Assembly: GCA_944328495.1 (NCBI GenBank)
Contig: CALVHR010000003.1
Location: 41,550-105,549 of the forward strand
From: an uncultured Clostridia bacterium
Lineage (GTDB): Bacteria > Bacillota > Clostridia > Christensenellales > Borkfalkiaceae
Length of the DNA stretch: 64,000 nt
Reading direction: 5' to 3'
Position 1 is the first letter of the stretch, and every line of letters starts with the position of its first letter. Positions 25,800 to 35,297 of the stretch are shown here, piece after piece. The notes under the pieces were generated by a model. That model saw only the letters and a program-made list of their open reading frames with translations, did no database searches and was not told the DNA's origin. Position numbers and translations under genes: made by a program.

Positions 25800-28406
25800 A
25801 TGAAAAAATTTTTATATATGGCGATGATCTATCTTTTAGCGGTAGCAGCGGTTTCTTTTATCTTAGTTGCAGCCGGGTGCGAAAAAAAGAGCAGCGAAGC
25901 TGATTTAGAGGTATACTCGGTGTGCGGCAATACCGTGTATGAAAATTCCGTGGTATTGACGAAAAAAGAATTCGGGACTTTTCAGAGTGCGGAAAACAAG
26001 TTGGAGTTGATCGATTACGAGGCTTCTTTGCTTGCCAAAGTAAGCGCAGTTTTGAATGAAGAAAGGATTGTATTTACGGTGATTGCCGAAGACGGAACGG
26101 AAAAAGAATATGAAATTGTGATCATGGTTGTTTCGGACGATACGACGATTACCGTAAATAGCGTATGCGGCGTTGATGTTGTGGACGGGAAAGTAACATT
26201 GACGACGTTGCAGTATCAACGGTTGTCGACGGCAGAGAACAAGGCGGAAGAGTGCGAATATACGTTGGCAAAGGGTGCTTCGGTGCAGGTAAAGATGGAA
26301 GGAAAGATGCTGACATTTACGGTTACCGCCGAGGATGGGGAAACGACCGACAGCCTGATGATTGCGCTAACTGTACTCAGCGATGAGGCCGAATTAAGAT
26401 TGTCGGGAGGCGCCGGCATTTCGGTGGAAGAAGGTGTGTTGCGGTGTACGGCGGAAGCGCTTCGCGAACTGGAAAACACAGATGATGCGGGTACGATGTT
26501 AGAATACACGGTTTCCGAAGGGGCGCAGGCCTCCTTTACATACGAAGCGAACGATATGACTTTGCATGCTGAAATAGTTTCGGAGGACGGGACGAACATG
26601 AAGAAATTGGAATGGAAAGTCGGAAGGAACGAAAGTTTTTTTGCGCAAAAGGCACTGTCGATCGGCAGTGACGACGCGATTTTGTGGGATTTTGAGGAGA
26701 ATTGTTATAAGGAAGAGTACAGTTCGGAAACGGTACGGGCAGCTTTTTGTCCCGATGGCGGCGGCCCGGTCGCGGGCCTGAATTATTGTTTTGGTGCGGA
26801 TGTACAGATGGAAGATGCAAATATCGATGCCGAATTTGTGATCGAAAGTGTAGAAACGTCTGGCAGCAGGATTCGCTACTATATGCGTTATTTGGGGAAT
26901 GGCGATTTTCGCATGTATACCGATTATCTTTCGTACAATACCGGGTGGAAAGGGTTTCGGGAGTTGGGTGTGGTCGAAAACGGGACTGCGCGCATGGATG
27001 TGATACGTTTCGGCGATGTATTTCTTTTCCTTTTGAACGGTGAAGTCGTTTGGAAACAGGAAATCGCCTTTGGAGCGACACAGATCATTTTGGGAGGTGA
27101 GCGTTCGGTCAATAAAATAACAGGTCTGGATTGGCAGACGGAAGAGGGTGCGGTAAGAGCCTCATATGAAGCGAAAGCGGTTGATTTTGAGGCTCCGTTG
27201 TTCGGACGAGACGTATTAAACGCGTGCTCGCTTTCGCAGGCTTCGTTCGCACGACAGGAAGACGGATCGTATGCTTTTTCACCGACGGATTCGAAAATAT
27301 ACGCGGCATTCGCATATGACGGCGGCACGGCGCTTGCCGGACAGTATTTGGAATATCAGATCAAACTGGAGATCCGCGAGCACAGCGGGAAGGTCAATCC
27401 TTCCGTTGGATTATATATACTGGGAAGCAACGGAAAAATTCTTCGCCTTTACCTGCGAAGAGACACGAATCCGTCCGGCGTGTATGAAACGAGTGATTAT
27501 CAGCTTGTCGTCGATAACGGCAGCGGCAGCGAATCTGCGGGAACGCAGGCACGTATACGGTATTATGAAAACTCAGTGATGCTGCGCGTCGTTTGCAACG
27601 GCACTTATACGGCTGTGTATGCGGACGGGATACTCGTTTTCGAAGGTGACGGTTCGTTGTCCAGGATCGCAAAGGATTCGCAGGGGCTTTCCTTCACGGA
27701 GACCTCAAAAATTGCGGGGGTAACGGGATTTCGGCATATCGGTATTCTCGCCTGCGGGGCGGATATCCGTGTCGAACCGACGTACGCCCGTGGGTACACG
27801 CGTGTATTGAGCACGTATGAGAATAAGATTCAAAGTTACCTTGATGCGCGTGCAGCAGGCACGGCAGAATTTGATACCGTGTTTGCCGGGTCTTCTCTGA
27901 TCGAATATTGGAATACGCAGCATGGCTTTCCGCAGACGATGCAAGGGGTCAATGTCGGGCTGGCAGGTTCGCACAGTACCGACTGGATGCAACTGATCGA
28001 CCGCCTGATTGTTCCGTATTCTCCGAAGAAAATTGTGTTGTACATAGGCGGAAACGACGCAAGTAAACAGGGGAACGAAATGGCGCCGTATGTAGCACAA
28101 TCGGTGATACGATTGCTCGATGCGATCCACGCGGCGCTGCCCGAAGCGCAGATATATTGGATATCGCTGCTTTCTTTCCCCGCATTGACTGAAAATAATT
28201 GCGATGCAATGGAAGCGGTAAACGAAATCGTTTCCGGTCATATTGCTGCAAATTCGTATCTTCATTATATTGATGTAACGCCGGAAATTTGTCCGGGAGG
28301 AACAGTAGATTCGAAATATTTTGACGGCGGAGACGGGGTACATATGAACGATGCAGGATATGCCGTATTGGAGCGAGTTGTGCAACAAATGCTGAGTGAA
28401 GAATGA
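25800..28406 (+). CDS. Lipoprotein with C-terminal SGNH/GDSL hydrolase domain
   Basis: 868 residues from the ATG at 25800 (AAGGAG upstream). Lipoprotein signal ending ILVAAGC. Residues about 35-300 hold three tandem beta modules of 80-90 residues (each with a pattern like FTVIAEDGTEKEYEI). The middle (about 305-670) looks like two laminin-G or sugar-binding beta domains. The C-terminal SGNH domain has Ser699 in FAGSSLIEYW, Gly in GLAGSHS, Asn752 in YIGGNDAS, and Asp845/His848 in GDGVHMNDAGY. It should be a surface esterase acting on glycans; substrate unknown. Divergently controlled by the AraC gene at 24805. Confidence 0.82.
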   Translation: MKKFLYMAMIYLLAVAAVSFILVAAGCEKKSSEADLEVYSVCGNTVYENSVVLTKKEFGTFQSAENKLELIDYEASLLAKVSAVLNEERIVFTVIAEDGTEKEYEIVIMVVSDDTTITVNSVCGVDVVDGKVTLTTLQYQRLSTAENKAEECEYTLAKGASVQVKMEGKMLTFTVTAEDGETTDSLMIALTVLSDEAELRLSGGAGISVEEGVLRCTAEALRELENTDDAGTMLEYTVSEGAQASFTYEANDMTLHAEIVSEDGTNMKKLEWKVGRNESFFAQKALSIGSDDAILWDFEENCYKEEYSSETVRAAFCPDGGGPVAGLNYCFGADVQMEDANIDAEFVIESVETSGSRIRYYMRYLGNGDFRMYTDYLSYNTGWKGFRELGVVENGTARMDVIRFGDVFLFLLNGEVVWKQEIAFGATQIILGGERSVNKITGLDWQTEEGAVRASYEAKAVDFEAPLFGRDVLNACSLSQASFARQEDGSYAFSPTDSKIYAAFAYDGGTALAGQYLEYQIKLEIREHSGKVNPSVGLYILGSNGKILRLYLRRDTNPSGVYETSDYQLVVDNGSGSESAGTQARIRYYENSVMLRVVCNGTYTAVYADGILVFEGDGSLSRIAKDSQGLSFTETSKIAGVTGFRHIGILACGADIRVEPTYARGYTRVLSTYENKIQSYLDARAAGTAEFDTVFAGSSLIEYWNTQHGFPQTMQGVNVGLAGSHSTDWMQLIDRLIVPYSPKKIVLYIGGNDASKQGNEMAPYVAQSVIRLLDAIHAALPEAQIYWISLLSFPALTENNCDAMEAVNEIVSGHIAANSYLHYIDVTPEICPGGTVDSKYFDGGDGVHMNDAGYAVLERVVQQMLSEE

Positions 28407-28626
28407 TTCCTTCGTAATTGAATAGACCGATCGGGAAATTACGATCTGCGTCCAGACAGGCGTGACTTAAAAGGTGTTCTGATACTTGGCTTTTTCAACG
28501 GGAATTCTGATGTGACGCACCGATCACGCAAAAGTTCACCAAAAGAGTGAAAAATATATTTCCGGTAAAACTCTGCCATTTCAGAAAAAGGTCAATTTTT
28601 ATACACTATTTTGATAATTTAATCAA
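28407..28626. other. AT-rich intergenic region, no gene seen
   Basis: No open frame with a ribosome-binding site and no clear terminator after the SGNH gene. The only structure noted is an 8-bp inverted repeat, TCGTAATT (28412-28419) with AATTACGA (28437-28444). Confidence 0.4.
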
Positions 28627-28655
28627 TTGTTTTTTAAAGAAGTATGTTGTATAAT
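28627..28655 (+). promoter_or_regulatory. Promoter of the third AraC gene
   Basis: TTGTTT (28627-28632) and TATAAT (28650-28655), spacer 17 bp, 53 bp before the ATG at 28709. Confidence 0.7.
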
Positions 28656-28708
28656 TGACGCAAGTGCATAAGGGGGCGCCGTAAATTGCGGCGGCGGGAG
28701 AGTACGGA

Positions 28709-29548
28709 ATGAAATATTTTTGCTTCGGGGAGGGCACACGGCTGAAACATCTTATGTCGGGCATGGCAGCCGTGGAAGACAGCGTGCATATTTGGCGCAC
28801 ATTGAACGAGTGCGAATTATTTTTTGTGACGGATGGGGATGAATACCTTGAACAAGACGGGCAGCGGTGGCATTTGCAAAAAGGGGATTACCTGCTTACC
28901 GAACCGGGCAAACGTTACGGAGGATATGCGCCGTCGACGGCGCAATTCCACTGGCTGCATTTTAAATATCCTGCAGAAGATGCTCAATTCCGTGAAGACG
29001 TATCCGCGGCGGCGTTCAGTTTTCCGCAGAGCGGTCACATCGAAGCGTACGATTCCATGCTCGTAATCGCCATACTGATCGAGCAATACTTTATCCTTAA
29101 AGACAAAGAATCCGTATCGGACAGTCTTCTGACGGCCTTGCTTCGGGAGCTGTCATCGTTGACGCGCGGCAAAGCGGAGCAATCGCCGAAGGACAAGCGT
29201 TTTCAGCCGATCATGGATTATTTCAGCCAGAATCCCTATTTCAACGAAGTAAAAGACGTAAAGACGATGGCGGAGTTTTTCGGATACAGTGAGCGGTATC
29301 TGATCTATTTGTTTAAGAAAAACATAGGAATTTCTCCGCTTCAGTATCTGATCACGAAAAAGATGCAGAGAGCGCAGGAATTGCTTGCGAATACGGACAT
29401 GACGATCAAGGGCATCGCGAGCGTGCTGCACTATGATTATTATTATTTCATGCGGCTGTTCCGAAAAGCGACGGGCATGTCTCCGACGCAGTACCGCAAG
29501 GCAGTGATACCGGACTGGAATTCCCGTCTGGCCGAGCATGAAAATTGA
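28709..29548 (+). CDS. AraC-family transcriptional regulator
   Basis: 279 residues. Cupin-like N-terminal domain (ELFFVTDGDEYLEQDGQRWH, then LTEPGKRYGGY) and a C-terminal double HTH (KTMAEFFGYSERYLIYLFKK and TIKGIASVLHYDYYYFMRLFRKATG). It is a single-gene unit with its own promoter and a terminator at 29553. No divergent partner is adjacent, so its target is either the upstream SGNH gene or elsewhere. Three AraC regulators within 11 kb is a local concentration that fits carbohydrate sensing. Confidence 0.86.
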   Translation: MKYFCFGEGTRLKHLMSGMAAVEDSVHIWRTLNECELFFVTDGDEYLEQDGQRWHLQKGDYLLTEPGKRYGGYAPSTAQFHWLHFKYPAEDAQFREDVSAAAFSFPQSGHIEAYDSMLVIAILIEQYFILKDKESVSDSLLTALLRELSSLTRGKAEQSPKDKRFQPIMDYFSQNPYFNEVKDVKTMAEFFGYSERYLIYLFKKNIGISPLQYLITKKMQRAQELLANTDMTIKGIASVLHYDYYYFMRLFRKATGMSPTQYRKAVIPDWNSRLAEHEN

Positions 29549-29552
29549 ACGG

Positions 29553-29588
29553 AAAAATCCCGCCGCAATGGTTATGCGGCGGGATTTT
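29553..29588 (+). terminator. Terminator after the third AraC gene
   Basis: AAAATCCCGCCGCA and TGCGGCGGGATTTT with a 7-base loop; T-run is part of the 3' arm. Confidence 0.85.
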
Positions 29589-29629
29589 GATTGAAAAACG
29601 GTTGAATTTGTTAAAAAAGGAACGTATAA

Positions 29630-29658
29630 GAATAAGCGGAAAAAAGTTACGCATACTC
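29630..29658 (+). promoter_or_regulatory. Possible sigma-G/F-type promoter of spoVT
   Basis: GAATA (29630-29634) and CATACTC (29652-29658) separated by 17 bp resemble the forespore sigma pattern (GHATR, CATNHTA, one mismatch). No vegetative-type promoter was found in this gap. spoVT is sigma-G dependent in Bacillus subtilis. Confidence 0.35.
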
Positions 29659-29705
29659 TGTGTAGAAAAATTTACGGGGCAGGAAGTCCTGTAAGGGGAG
29701 GAAAC

Positions 29706-30251
29706 ATGAAAGCAACGGGAATCGTAAGGAGGATCGACGAGCTGGGCAGGGTTGTCATTCCCAAAGAGATCCGCCGCACGCTGCGCATCAAGGACGGCGA
29801 TCCGCTGGAAATTTTTACGGACCGCGACGAGCTCATGCTCAAAAAATATTCACCGATCGCAACGCTGGAAAAATTTTCGGAGGGCACGACCAAATCGCTG
29901 AGCGATCTGAGCGGGTATCTTGCCGTTATATGTGATACGGACGAAATACTGTATGCGTCGGGCGAAGGGAAAAAAGATCTTGCGAAAAAGCAGGTATCGC
30001 GGGAATTGGAACACATCATGAAAGAGCGCAGGAGTTATGTGGCGAACCGTGCGGAGGGCGGAGATATCGTACCGCTTGCGGACGGCACGCCTTTGAACAT
30101 CACGGCGCAGATCATTGTGCCCATCATAGCGGGGGGCGATTGTCTGGGGGCAGTGTCTTTGCTGTCCGCGGAAGAGGGCGCGCGCATGGAAAACAGCGCC
30201 GTCAAACTGTGCAGACTGACGGCAGACATCCTGGCGAACCAGTTTGAATAA
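29706..30251 (+). CDS. spoVT: Stage V sporulation protein T, AbrB-type regulator
   Basis: 181 residues, family length 178. The N-terminal swapped-hairpin DNA-binding domain MKATGIVRRIDELGRVVIPK is nearly identical to Bacillus SpoVT, followed by RRTLRIKDGDPLEIF; the C-terminal two-thirds is a GAF-like sensor. It tunes forespore sigma-G gene expression. GGGGAGG precedes the ATG. The following flippase and yabN-type mazG genes keep the Bacillus order spoVT-yabM-yabN. Confidence 0.96.
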   Translation: MKATGIVRRIDELGRVVIPKEIRRTLRIKDGDPLEIFTDRDELMLKKYSPIATLEKFSEGTTKSLSDLSGYLAVICDTDEILYASGEGKKDLAKKQVSRELEHIMKERRSYVANRAEGGDIVPLADGTPLNITAQIIVPIIAGGDCLGAVSLLSAEEGARMENSAVKLCRLTADILANQFE

Positions 30252-30319
30252 AAGCATTGGAACGCAACCGGGCGGCGCGGAGTGCGCCGCCGAGTTGTCC
30301 CGCCGCGGCGGGAATACAT

Positions 30320-31855
30320 ATGAAACCGCAAAGTTTTTTGAAAGGCGCGCTCATCATCACGCTCGGCGGCATAGCCGCCAAACTGTTGGGCGCGTTTTAT
30401 CGCATTCCTCTCACAAATATTCTCGGCGGCGAAGGTATGGGCATCTACCAGATGGTGTATCCGCTGTATTGTCTTCTGCTCACCGTTTCGGCGACGGGCA
30501 TTCCTTCGGGGCTTGCGCGGCTTATTTCGCAGGCAGAGCAAAAGGGCGGCGGAGCATCGGAAGGCATCTTAAAAAAGTCGCTGTTGCTTTTTGCCGCGAT
30601 CGGGCTTGCGGGCAGTGCGGCTATGTTTTTTATTGCACCTTTCATGAGCGCGGCGCAGGGCGAACCCGCGGCAGTCAGGGCTTACCGAGCGCTGGCGCCC
30701 AGCGTTTTTTTTGTGTCGGTCATTTCCTGTTTTCGCGGATATTTTCAAGGCAAGAGCAATTTTTATCCGACGGCGTTTTCGGAAATTGCAGAGCAGGTCG
30801 TCAAGATCGGGCTTGGACTGTTTTTTGCGCGGGCGTTTCGCGCGAACGTGCAGACGGCTGTGGCATATGCGCTGTTTTCGGTCACGGTCAGCGAACTTGC
30901 GGCATGTATTTTTATGGCTGTGCTTGCGGCGGGGGAACGCGGGAAAAAACCTCTGTTTCGCATTCGATCGCCCCGTCCGCGTGTTTTTTCTTTATTGCGC
31001 GTGACGATACCCGTGACGATTGCGGCGGGTATTTTACCGCTTTCGGGTATTTTGGACAGCATTCTGATCGTCAATCTTGTCGGGGCGTATGCCGAAAATG
31101 CGACGGCATTGTACGGGCTCTATTCGGGCGGTGCGGCGACGGTAGTCAATTTGCCCGTGTCGATCTGTTACGGGCTTGCGGCGGCGAGCGTTCCTGCGGT
31201 ATCTGCGCTTTTTTCGGAAAACCGCGTTGCGGAAGGGGAAGACCGCATACTTTTTGCTCTCAAATGTACACTGTTTGTGGCGTTTCCGGCGGCGTTTTTT
31301 CTGTTTGCGTTCCCGGGACAGGTCGCGTCTTTTCTGTTTCCGTCCGTTACGGGAGAGGAGGGTGCGGCGCTCGCTTCTCTTGTGCGGGCGCTCTCTTTTG
31401 CGGCGCTTTCACTGTCGGGGGTGCAAACACTGTCTGCTTGCCTGACGGGGCGGGGCAAATCCAAGATCGCGGCGCTCTCGATGACTGCGGCGGTCGCATT
31501 AAAAATATTGTTGGAAGTTTTTCTTCTCCGCGTGCCGCAAATTTCTGTTTCGGGTGCGGCATATGCGTCCGTGGCGTGCTATTTTGTTGCACTTTTCGTC
31601 AATTTGTTATATAGTATTAGAGAACGAAAGACCAGATTGCGCGCATACGGATTGTTCTTAAAATTTTTGCTGATGTCGGCGGCGGCGATCGGCGCGGCGC
31701 TTTTGCCGGGGCGAGTGCATGTATTGGCAGCGCTTGCCGTTGCGGGGGCGGTATATCTTGCGCTTGCCGTCCTGCTGCATGCTTTTACGGGCGAGGAATT
31801 GCGCGCTTTTGCAAGGAGGAAAAAACATGATCACCGTCATCGGATTGGGGTGTGA
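30320..31855 (+). CDS. MATE/MOP-superfamily flippase, SpoVB/YabM-like
   Basis: 511 residues from the ATG at 30320; the start is inferred from MKPQSFLKGALIITLGGIAAKLLGAFYR alignment to the family (quoted in parts: GGIAAKLLGAFYRIPLTNIL), since only a weak GGCGGG lies upstream. About fourteen membrane segments and the EGMGIYQMVYPLY block are typical of the polysaccharide-flippase family that includes SpoVB and YabM. It probably moves a lipid-linked cell-wall or cortex precursor across the membrane. Its end overlaps the mazG start by 29 bases. Confidence 0.88.
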   Translation: MKPQSFLKGALIITLGGIAAKLLGAFYRIPLTNILGGEGMGIYQMVYPLYCLLLTVSATGIPSGLARLISQAEQKGGGASEGILKKSLLLFAAIGLAGSAAMFFIAPFMSAAQGEPAAVRAYRALAPSVFFVSVISCFRGYFQGKSNFYPTAFSEIAEQVVKIGLGLFFARAFRANVQTAVAYALFSVTVSELAACIFMAVLAAGERGKKPLFRIRSPRPRVFSLLRVTIPVTIAAGILPLSGILDSILIVNLVGAYAENATALYGLYSGGAATVVNLPVSICYGLAAASVPAVSALFSENRVAEGEDRILFALKCTLFVAFPAAFFLFAFPGQVASFLFPSVTGEEGAALASLVRALSFAALSLSGVQTLSACLTGRGKSKIAALSMTAAVALKILLEVFLLRVPQISVSGAAYASVACYFVALFVNLLYSIRERKTRLRAYGLFLKFLLMSAAAIGAALLPGRVHVLAALAVAGAVYLALAVLLHAFTGEELRAFARRKKHDHRHRIGV

Positions 31856-33248
31856 ACCGTCAGACCTGCCGCGAGGCGCGGCAGAAGTATTGCGTTCGGG
31901 GGTCAAAGTCATTCTCCGCACGGGCGAAACGCCCGCGGCGGAGGGTGTTCGCGCATTGGGCGTTTGTTTTGAAACGCTCGATTACATATATGAGGCGAGC
32001 CGCAATTTTGACACGCTCAACAAAAAGCTTGCGGCGGCAGTTCTTTCGGCGGCAAAGGAAGGGGATGTTGCGTATTGTGTTGACGGGAGCGTGACGGAAG
32101 ATGTGTCTGCCCAGCTCGTTTTGCGTCGTGCAAAAGGCGCAAAGGTGTTTTGCGGCGCGTCCAAAGCCGACCGCGCTTTTGCGGCGGCGAAAGTATTTTC
32201 GCGCTCGCGCACGGTACGTTCCGCCTATGCGCTGGAAGGGGAACGACCGCTCCTCCCGCTCGCGGTGTACGATGTTGACTGCGATCTGATAGCGGGGGAC
32301 GTGAAGCTGAAACTTTGCGACTGGTTCGGCGACGAAGCGGATGCTTTTTTTGTCGAGGGCGGCAAGGCAGAGAAAATAAAACTTTACGAAGCGGACCGCC
32401 GCAAAAAATACGATTCGACCTGTGCGGTGGTGATCGGCGAGATTCCGTTGTTAAAGAGGACCCGCTTTGATTTTTCCGATCTCGTGGAAATACTGCGTTT
32501 ATTACGTGCGCCGGACGGATGCCCGTGGGACCGCGTGCAGACGCACGAGAGCATATGCAAAAATATGATCGAAGAGGCGTACGAGCTTGTCGACGCAGTG
32601 GAGAGCGGTGACGATTCGAAGATTTGTGAAGAAGCGGGAGACGTGCTTATGCAGGGGGCGTTTCATGCCGTGCTTGCCGAGGAGCGCGGTGCGTTTACGC
32701 CCGAGGATGTGCTCAGCGACGTCTGCCGCAAACTGATTTTTCGGCATTCGCATATTTTCGGTAAAGATAAAGCGGAGTCTGCGGACGGTGCGCTTTCTGT
32801 TTGGGAGAAGAACAAGACGGTAGAAAAGGGACAAAAGACGGCTTCGGACACGGTGCGCGACGTTCCCAAAGTGTTTCCCGCGGCGATGCGCGCGCAGAAA
32901 GCGGCAAAGCGTGCCGCAAAATACGGGTATGATTTCAAAGACGTATCCGAAGCGGCGCAGAAGGTGAAGGAAGAGCTGTCCGAACTTTTAGAGGCGATCG
33001 CGGAAGGAAAGGAAGCGCATATATCCGAAGAAACGGGCGATCTGCTTTTTTCGGCTGTAAACGTCGGCAGGCTTGCAGGTGCCGACTGTGAAGAGAGCCT
33101 GCAAAAGAGCACGCAGAAATTCATTGACCGCTTCTGCGCGACCGAGTCGCTCATTCTTGCCGACGGCAAAGACATGAAAAAACTGAGTGCGGATGAGATG
33201 TGGGCATATTACGAAAGGGCGAAAAAGGAATATGACAAAAGGCGCTGA
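31827..33248 (+). CDS. mazG: YabN-type MazG nucleotide pyrophosphohydrolase with degenerate methylase domain
   Basis: 473 residues from the ATG at 31827 (GGAGG upstream). Residues 1-205 are a tetrapyrrole-methylase-like domain with a degraded first motif (IGLGCEPSDL instead of GxGPGDxxL). Residues about 220-335 and 350-470 are two MazG halves: LRAPDGCPWDRVQTH, EEAYELVDAV and EEAGDVLMQ supply the Mg-binding acidic residues, and the second half repeats KEELSELLEAI and EETGDLLFS. It hydrolyses NTPs to NMP and PPi. Same architecture and position as yabN in Bacillus. Confidence 0.9.
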   Translation: MITVIGLGCEPSDLPRGAAEVLRSGVKVILRTGETPAAEGVRALGVCFETLDYIYEASRNFDTLNKKLAAAVLSAAKEGDVAYCVDGSVTEDVSAQLVLRRAKGAKVFCGASKADRAFAAAKVFSRSRTVRSAYALEGERPLLPLAVYDVDCDLIAGDVKLKLCDWFGDEADAFFVEGGKAEKIKLYEADRRKKYDSTCAVVIGEIPLLKRTRFDFSDLVEILRLLRAPDGCPWDRVQTHESICKNMIEEAYELVDAVESGDDSKICEEAGDVLMQGAFHAVLAEERGAFTPEDVLSDVCRKLIFRHSHIFGKDKAESADGALSVWEKNKTVEKGQKTASDTVRDVPKVFPAAMRAQKAAKRAAKYGYDFKDVSEAAQKVKEELSELLEAIAEGKEAHISEETGDLLFSAVNVGRLAGADCEESLQKSTQKFIDRFCATESLILADGKDMKKLSADEMWAYYERAKKEYDKRR

Positions 33249-34206
33249 ACTCGGCAAAGGACTCAAAATCGGCGATACGTTCACGCCGAATAATGTATTT
33301 TGTGCGCCGCTTGCAGGCTATACCGACTTCGCGTTCCGCAAGCTTTGCTATTCGTTCGGAGCGGGGCTGTGCTTTACGGAGATGGTCAGTGCGAAGGGGC
33401 TCAAGTATAACAGTGAGGCGACGCGGCAGCTTTTGTATCGGGATAAGAGCGAACCGCAGACGGCGGCGCAGCTTTTCGGGAGCGATCCGCACATCCTGCG
33501 CGAAGCGTGCGAGAGCGCAGATTTGGAAGGGTTTCGGCTGATCGATATCAATATGGGTTGTCCTGTGCCGAAAGTTTACAAAAACGGCGAAGGGAGCGCA
33601 CTTCTCGCGGATTTTCCGCGTGCGGCGAACATTATTTCGGAATGTAAAAAGAGCGGCAAGGCGATCAGCGTTAAGTTCCGTATCGGACTGGAGCGGGGCA
33701 GGGTCGTGGCGGCGGATTTTGCGAAGCTTTGTGAGGATGCGGGTGCGGACATGATCACCGTGCACGGCAGGACGCGGGATATGTATTATTCCGGCGAGCC
33801 GGATTATGCCGCAATTGCGTCAGCAAAGGCGGCTGTAAAAATTCCCGTTATTGCCAACGGCGGGGTGTTTTCGCGAGCGGATGCTTTGCGCATGTTGGAC
33901 GAGACGGGTGCAGACGGAGTCATGGTCGCGCGGGCGGCAATGTATGACCCGCACGTTTTCAGCGAAATTTTAGGCGGAAACGATGTGTGGGACAGGCGGG
34001 CCGCGATTGAGGTGCAGACTGCGGATATGCTTTTATTTTACGGCGAAAAATACACGGTCGTACAGATGCGGAAGATGGCGTCTTTTTATCTGCGAGGTAT
34101 GCGCGGCTGCGCGCAAATGCGGGCAAAGCTCTTTACGTGCGGAACGATTTCGGAGCTGCGCGCCGTGCTGGATGAAATTTTTGCGTCAAACAGGGTGAGC
34201 GATTGA
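33232..34206 (+). CDS. dus: tRNA-dihydrouridine synthase
   Basis: 324 residues from the ATG at 33232, overlapping mazG by 17 bases. The FMN-barrel start CAPLAGYTDFAFRKLC, the catalytic Cys in INMGCPVPKVYKNGEGSAL, VKFRIGLE, and ITVHGRTRDMYYSGEPDY are all family landmarks, with the small C-terminal helical domain present. It reduces uridines in tRNA D-loops with NADPH. It takes the place where yabO/yabP/yabQ follow yabN in Bacillus. Confidence 0.92.
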   Translation: MTKGAELGKGLKIGDTFTPNNVFCAPLAGYTDFAFRKLCYSFGAGLCFTEMVSAKGLKYNSEATRQLLYRDKSEPQTAAQLFGSDPHILREACESADLEGFRLIDINMGCPVPKVYKNGEGSALLADFPRAANIISECKKSGKAISVKFRIGLERGRVVAADFAKLCEDAGADMITVHGRTRDMYYSGEPDYAAIASAKAAVKIPVIANGGVFSRADALRMLDETGADGVMVARAAMYDPHVFSEILGGNDVWDRRAAIEVQTADMLLFYGEKYTVVQMRKMASFYLRGMRGCAQMRAKLFTCGTISELRAVLDEIFASNRVSD

Positions 34207-34231
34207 CATCGCGCGGCGCATCCCTTATAAT
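34203..34231 (+). promoter_or_regulatory. Promoter of the DUF1624 gene
   Basis: Perfect TTGACA (34203-34208) and TATAAT (34226-34231) with 17 bp between. The -35 box overlaps the dus stop codon. Confidence 0.85.
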
Positions 34232-34277
34232 GATTCTGTGACATAAAAAGCCGTGCAAACCGAAGAAGAAGGGATTT

Positions 34278-35264
34278 ATGTATCGGAACGGGGTCAACGT
34301 ACAACATCCGGGCAGCGCCGGATATAAAAAGATGACGCGTCGGTATGTCGGCAGAAGCGAGGGGAGATTCTGGGAGATCGATTTTTTGCGCGGGATCTGC
34401 GTGATCCTGATGATATTCGATCATCTGATGTATTGCCTGTGGGATATCATGCCCTTCATCAACGAAACGCTCGGCACGAATTTGTTTGCGGAGAGCGAGG
34501 CGCTCGGCCGCGCATATTGGATGTGGGACATAAGGCTGTATGTGCGCGGGGTGGTGATCACGACCTTTTTTCTTCTTTGCGGGATCAGCTGCACGCTCAC
34601 GCGCGGGAATTTTCGGCGTGCGATCCCGCTGGCACTGGTCGCGCTCGGGATAACGGAAGTAAGTTCGATTCTTTCGGATATTACAAATTCAAACATGCAT
34701 TATTTGTTCGGCGTAATCCCTATGCTTGCCTGTGCGATTTTTCTGTATGCTTTTCTCGATAATGCGGCAATTTCGATCGGGGATGTGCTCGGCAAGGGAA
34801 AACTTGCGCGGCGGGTCCGATCGGCTCTGCGGCTTTTGCCGGGAATTGTGGGTGCGGGGCTTTTGACCTGGACCTTTACGGCGCTTGCGCAGTTTACGTT
34901 TGCAGGCGGATACGGGCATGTCGTTTCGAAATTTCTCGGATCGGCATCTTTGGACGAAAATAAATTTCTCGCGATATTTTTATATATCCGCCCCGATGCA
35001 TCCAACGGTTATTTTGATTATCTAAGATATACGGGCGATTATTTTCCGCTTTTGCCCTTTGCGGCGACCGTGCTTTTGGGAGGGCTGATCGGAAGGATCG
35101 TCTATCATACGTCCGCAAGATATGCGTTTGCTCCTTTGGACGGCGCTTGGAACAGCGGCGTCTGTACGGTGGGGAGGCATGCGGCGGTGCTGTACGTTGC
35201 GCACATGATCGTCATTCCTCTGCTTTTGGCGTTGGCGGCGCTGATAGCCAAACTGTTTGCGTGA
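34278..35264 (+). CDS. DUF1624 membrane acyltransferase-like protein
   Basis: 328 residues; GAAGAAGG precedes the ATG at 34278, while an ATG at 34332 is an alternative start. WEIDFLRGICVILMIFDHL carries the family D..RG and H residues of the heparan-alpha-glucosaminide N-acetyltransferase-like (DUF1624) group. About seven to eight membrane helices; FFLLCGISCTLTRGN is another family block. It may acetylate or otherwise acylate a cell-envelope sugar across the membrane. Probably co-transcribed with the acyl-CoA synthetase 33 bp downstream. Confidence 0.78.
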   Translation: MYRNGVNVQHPGSAGYKKMTRRYVGRSEGRFWEIDFLRGICVILMIFDHLMYCLWDIMPFINETLGTNLFAESEALGRAYWMWDIRLYVRGVVITTFFLLCGISCTLTRGNFRRAIPLALVALGITEVSSILSDITNSNMHYLFGVIPMLACAIFLYAFLDNAAISIGDVLGKGKLARRVRSALRLLPGIVGAGLLTWTFTALAQFTFAGGYGHVVSKFLGSASLDENKFLAIFLYIRPDASNGYFDYLRYTGDYFPLLPFAATVLLGGLIGRIVYHTSARYAFAPLDGAWNSGVCTVGRHAAVLYVAHMIVIPLLLALAALIAKLFA

Positions 35265-35297
35265 AAATGCCGAATACATTCTCAAAAAGGAAGAAAT

